Assembly (NCBI RefSeq): GCF_028476545.1
Contig: NW_026732585.1
Span: 155,001 to 219,000 of the forward strand
Reading direction: 5' to 3'
DNA length: 64,000 nucleotides
Source of the DNA: Physella acuta
Lineage: Eukaryota; Mollusca; Gastropoda; Physidae
Part shown: positions 54,648 to 64,000 of the stretch, piece by piece
Numbering within the stretch: the stretch's first letter is position 1
Layout: each line of letters starts with the position of its first letter
Notes under the pieces: model-generated
The model's input: the letters and a program-made list of their open reading frames with translations, nothing else
Databases searched by the model: none
What the model was told of the DNA's origin: nothing
Position numbers and translations under genes: made by a program

Positions 54648-55354
54648 TTTGATATATTTTGTATGACATAAAATATAAATACATTAGTTGACAATAGATA
54701 AATGTTAATTAATTTACAATACCCTTTCTTGGTTTCTGGCTTGTTTTAGTTGATTACAGACATCTGGTAATCCAAGAAAAGTTCATAGTACATAAATACG
54801 TCCAAAAATAGTTCACTTTGTTGATTCCAAAAAGTTGAAAAAATTCAAAATAGTTTTAGTAGCCTGTTACAGAGTTGAAATTTGTCCAGTTTTAGATAAG
54901 ACATCTTTAGGAACAGTTTAGGAACAGTTACAAAAATAAACTTGATCTGCTAAATCCAAACAGTAGAAAAACTTGAACAGCTAATCCATATAGAAAAAAC
55001 TTGAACAGCTAAATCCAAACAGTAGAAAAGAAACACTAAGACTTGATCGGCTAAATCCAAACAGAAAAAACACACAGACGATATTTACTCGACATTGGTG
55101 AGACAATATCGAAATAAGGTGATAAAAATTATCACGTTGATGACTTGACTTGAACAAAACGTCTGACTTGACTACAGCAACCCTTCTGACTTGAGTGTAG
55201 ATAGATGACTTTCAAGAACTTGACGTACTTGGTAAACAGTGGAAGACCACAGACTGTAATATCTCCATTTCTGACATATGTAGCACCAATTCTTCAACCA
55301 CTTGTGACATCATAAGTAACAGTAATACAATGTAGCAACATCACTTTATTGCCT

Positions 55355-55369
55355 CCACTTCTGACACCA
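55355..55369 (-). other. Primer binding site, tRNA-Leu type
   Basis: Minus strand TGGTGTCAGAAGTGG, two bases inside the 5' LTR; complementary to the 3' end of a tRNA-Leu. Confidence 0.7.
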
Positions 55370-55371
55370 TA

Positions 55372-55783
55372 TGTAACAACATGAATTCTTTGTTGTTGTG
55401 GGTTAGCTTTCATACAGAAACACGAGCAACAGTGGCAACTTCAAATGACAACTTTATTTACACTATGTACAGATAAATCCGTGGTACATCCATATTTGAA
55501 GATCAACTGATATAGGTACAAATAATAATCACGACTCCAAGTCATGGAGACATCTTACATTCACTGCCATCGTTCCAGTCCCAAGTCCTAGCACACAACA
55601 CCCGTTCACCTTTCGCTCTCTCTTTTATTCACCACTTTCTCTCCCCTTACGTCAATGAGCGATCTCACCCAAAACACGGAAAAACACATGACGATCGCTC
55701 AGACAGTCCTTCCGCTAGCCAGGTACTCTTCATTCATGCAAAACACAATTTAATAAAGATACATAATAATACAGTCTGTGACA
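55372..55783 (-). repeat. LTR (5' LTR of the gag-only element)
   Basis: 412 bp, one visible difference from the partner copy at 51661. Confidence 0.95.
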
Positions 55784-56235
55784 ACTACATATCAGGTTCA
55801 TATACTATATATCAGGTGTCATATACTACATATCAGGTTCATATACTACATATCAGGTGTCATATACTACATATCAGGTTCATATACTACATATCAGGTT
55901 CATATACTACATATCAGGTGTCATATACTACATATCAGGTTCATATACTACATATCAGGTTCATATACTACATATCAGGTTCATATACTACATATCAGGT
56001 TCATATACTACATATCAGGTGTCATATACTACATATCAGGTGTCATATACTACATATCAGGTTCATATACTACATATCAGGTTCATATACTACATCTCAG
56101 GTTCATATACTACATATCAGGTGTCATATACTACATATCATGTGTCATATACTACATATCAGGTTCATATACTACATATCAGGTGTCATATACTACATAT
56201 CAGGTGTCATATACTACATATCAGGTGTCATATAA
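55784..56235. repeat. 20/21-bp minisatellite, right part
   Basis: Continuation of the array at 51068-51660; begins with the duplicated ACTAC. Confidence 0.97.
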
Positions 56236-56700
56236 TAGGTGTCACCCTCGGGACGGGTGTCATATACTACATATCAGGTGTCATATACTAGGTGTCACCC
56301 TCGGGACGGGTGTCATATACTAGGTGTCACCCTCGGGACGGGTGTCATATACTAGGTTTCACCCTCGGGACGAGTGTCATATACTAGGTGTCACCCTCGC
56401 GACCGGTCACATATACTACATATCAGGTGTCATATACTAGGTGTCACACTCGGGACGGGTGTTATATACTAGGTGTCACCCTCGGGACGAGTGTTATATA
56501 CTAGGTGTCACCCTCGGGTGTGTCATATACTACATACCAGGTGTCATATATTAGGTGTCACCCTCGGGACGGGTGTCATATACTAGGTGTCACCCTCGGG
56601 ACGGGTGTCATATACTAGGTGTCACCCTCGGGACGGGTGTCATATACTAGGTGTCACCCTCGGGACGGGTGTCATATACTAGGTGTCACCCTCTAGGTGG
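56236..56700. repeat. 32-bp minisatellite (AGGTGTCACCCTCGGGACGG)
   Basis: About 14 units combining the GTGTCATATACTA of the previous array with a new AGGTGTCACCCTCGGGACGG segment, so it evolved from that array. Confidence 0.95.
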
Positions 56701-56998
56701 GATGTTGTAGGTGTAGGTGTCACCCCTGTTTACACAGTTTACCACTGTCCAAATCTCATGAATCCAACCCCTCCACACCCAAAATTAGTTTCAAATCCCA
56801 TATCACACAACCTACATACCGTGTGTTTCAAATCTGTTGAAAGATGGCTTTTTATTTTTAAATAATGTTCATATCCCAAATATGCCAGAAAAAAAAATGT
56901 ATTTTTATATTTTTTAACATAAAAAATTGTCACACATACATCATGTCAGATATTAGAAACGTGTTGTATGTTATGTTGTCCCCGTTGAACATTATTTA

Positions 56999-57004
<6 letters not shown>

Positions 57005-57090
<86 letters not shown>
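57005..57090. repeat. (TA)n microsatellite
   Basis: Pure TA tract abutting the hairpin-rich repeat. Confidence 0.97.
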
Positions 57091-57091
<1 letters not shown>

Positions 57092-57430
57092 CAATGTGGT
57101 CGGGTGACCGATAGGGCACTTCCCGGCGCCGCAGGCTTTTCAACATTGGCAGGATGCCGCCTTGAGGCAATAGAAAACGGGGGCCGGTGCCTGTCGGCCG
57201 CAAAGTCCACGAAGAGAGGGTCAAAACAGACCTCAACTGACCGGCGCCTTATATGAGCTATATATGGAAAAAAACTTTTACCGAACGACCCACCTTGATA
57301 TTTTTTTGAGGTTTAAAAAAAAAAACACTTAGGGGTGTCTGAAAAAAACTCGCCATATCCGGGAAAGTCTGCAAAGTGGTCAACTGACCAGTCGTATTTC
57401 CCGATATAATCTTTGTAATATATGGGGTGA
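57091..57430. repeat. Hairpin-rich dispersed repeat, copy 3
   Basis: Opens GCAATGTGGTCGGGTGACCG right after (TA)n and carries the GATAGGGCACTTCCCGGCGC block; diverged relative of 7760-8288. Confidence 0.75.
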
Positions 57431-57955
57431 CGCTTTTTACAGCATCAACTGTTTTTGTGGAAGTTCAGATCGCAACAGAGCGTAGAATAAGGACACACAT
57501 AATTTTAAGATAAAAACTGACAATTTTTAATTCACAGTCAATTAATTTATTTTATTTCATTTTATGTATAAAATAATGCAAACAAAAGCTGTTTTATTTT
57601 CGTTTTCAATGCAAAAAAAAAATCAAGCCAAGTTAACGTTGAGTCCACAACGACCTCAGATAGATGTAACTCATACAGCTAAATTAGCTTATTAAATCAA
57701 TTTCCCAATTAATTACTAATTATTAATAATTGTTTTAATTGCCGAAATCCGCATCTAAATATGATGGAGATATAGTTTTTATACACAAGGGCTTTGAAGT
57801 TTTATGTACGGTTAGTGTGTATTTAACTCTGGGAGTACGTGGATGAGAATCTGCATACATTTTACCGTGGTGAGTAATTGGTGGTGTTAGGTTTCTCACG
57901 CTCACTGTGGTGGTATCGTGTGTAAAGTGGGGGACCTCGCTCAGTGTGTACGGTA
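57431..57955. other. Intergenic AT-rich stretch
   Basis: Nothing recognised. Confidence 0.4.
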
Positions 57956-57959
57956 CATG

Positions 57960-58290
57960 TTCAAAGTGTGTACAGTATATAGCAGATGTGTGTACGGTGC
58001 ATGCTCAAATTGTGATCAAAGTGTGTGTGGTATTTGATTGAAGTGTGTATGCTATTTAATTGTGTAAGTTTGATTTTTAAAAAAACATGCAGCGTGTATT
58101 TTATGAGCAATATTAAACTGCTTCTACTGTACACAACACAAAAGCTAGCAAGTGGGGGAACAGGGGGGCGGGTGATCATTTCCTTGAAAGTATTTTATTT
58201 ATTCGGAAAATATTGTACTAAAAGAATCGCAAGAGTTTGTACTCACTGTGTAGATAAGAAATAAATTATGGTAGAGGTGAGAGATCCGTA
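57960..58290. repeat. 3' flank of gene B, duplicate of 4287-4730
   Basis: Shares GTGTACGGTGCATGCTCAAA, TTGATTGAAGTGTGTATGC and CTGCTTCTACTGTACACAAC with the gene A 3' flank. Confidence 0.7.
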
Positions 58291-58953
58291 TCGTGTGTAA
58301 TTATACCACATGTTTTGAAACTTTTCAATGTTAACTGTCTTTTAACGGTACTATTCTGTTTGTATTGTTTTGTTATTATTTATTTTTAGTAAGTAAGTAT
58401 TAATCTATAACAAATGTAAGGAATTACTACTAGACAGATACAAATCAGAACATATAATCACGTTTTAGTTCAAAATTAAATTGAAAAATTCATATATTGT
58501 TAAAATCTGCATCTAAGGCCTGAATAGTCCAACTCTCAATAGTTAGGGTTTTGGGATAGCATTTGGTCTATAATTATGATAAGTATTGGCTTGCATGATG
58601 TATCTATCTCCTTGCTGACGATACGGGCTAATCAAATGAAAATCTTCGACACTTTTTGGGAGACCGGTAATTTTATTAAAGACAGTAAATTAGTTTAATT
58701 TTCATACTTTCGGTTAAAGCCTATTTTTAAAATGTTTTTATATTGTTTTTATAATTTGTATCATTTTTCGGTCAATTGTTTTTGCGTGTTTTAAATCAAA
58801 ATCATTTCGATCAAACTCTTTGAATGTGTAACTCTGTGTGTATATAGAAGAGGTGTAGAGAGTGTTCTGTCGAAGTATTGTTGGAATGTTTGTTTTGACA
58901 AAACTTAAAAACCAAAAAGAAAAAAAAAGATTGATATAAAAAAAAATAAGATT

Positions 58954-64000
<5,047 letters not shown>

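Larger units (their letters stand above)
51661..55783 (-). mobile_element. Gag-only (non-autonomous) LTR retrotransposon
   Basis: 4.1-kb element with 412-bp LTRs, 5-bp target duplication ACTAC (51656-51660, 55784-55788), a tRNA-Leu-type primer site, a purine tract and one gag-like coding region. No protease, integrase, reverse transcriptase or envelope is visible, so it must rely on a helper element. The LTRs differ at one base noticed by eye: recent. It looks whole for its type. Confidence 0.9.

Overview
The window is AT-rich, intron-rich animal DNA, crowded with microsatellites, minisatellites and mobile elements. The gene content fits a lophotrochozoan invertebrate. An ApeC domain joined to astacin, CUB, kringle, ShKT and sushi domains, plus tRNA-derived SINEs, make a mollusc (probably a gastropod) the best guess. 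That is inference; no marker gene here proves it.

The main content is one large minus-strand gene (gene A, coding exons 49539 down to 6923). It can be assembled by eye into 25 coding exons whose 24 introns are all in phase, giving about 1,086 residues. The order is signal peptide, short propeptide ending in RTRR, astacin metalloprotease domain, Cys-rich linker, ApeC, CUB, kringle, ShK-like segment, sushi, ShKT, sushi, linker, and a C-terminal Cys-containing domain I cannot name. A second copy (gene B) lies upstream in the same orientation. Its nine 3'-terminal exons fill 58954-63927 and it continues past the window. Eight of those nine match gene A in length, all keep its phases, and protein identity is high, so this is a tandem duplication that also includes 3' flank.

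Several minisatellites in these genes have grown out of exon/intron junctions. Each repeat unit carries the end of an exon plus its splice site: exon 8 donor (34.6-35.4 kb), exon 14 donor (26.4-26.85 kb), exon 11 donor (32.15-32.25 kb) and, in gene B, the exon 20 acceptor (62.05-62.34 kb). In all four cases only the exon-proximal site keeps the reading frame open. Intron 3 also holds a 2.5-kb array of 16-bp units, each bearing a GTGAGT donor-like motif.

Mobile elements: a young, nearly whole Ty3/gypsy LTR element of Gmr1-like domain order (integrase before reverse transcriptase) in intron 17 (17262-24205); an old solo LTR related to it (5786-6554); a gag-only LTR element that split a minisatellite (51661-55783); hAT-type MITEs with 8-bp duplications; TA-flanked hairpin MITEs; a terminal-hairpin repeat family in gene A introns; a hairpin-rich repeat joined to (TA)n tracts; SINEs; and a LINE fragment. 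An intronless RNF113A-like retrocopy with one frameshift sits in intron 2.

Layout: 1-6900 is repeats downstream of gene A; 6923-49539 is gene A; 49540-58950 is intergenic (minisatellites and the gag-only element); 58954-64000 is the 3' part of gene B.
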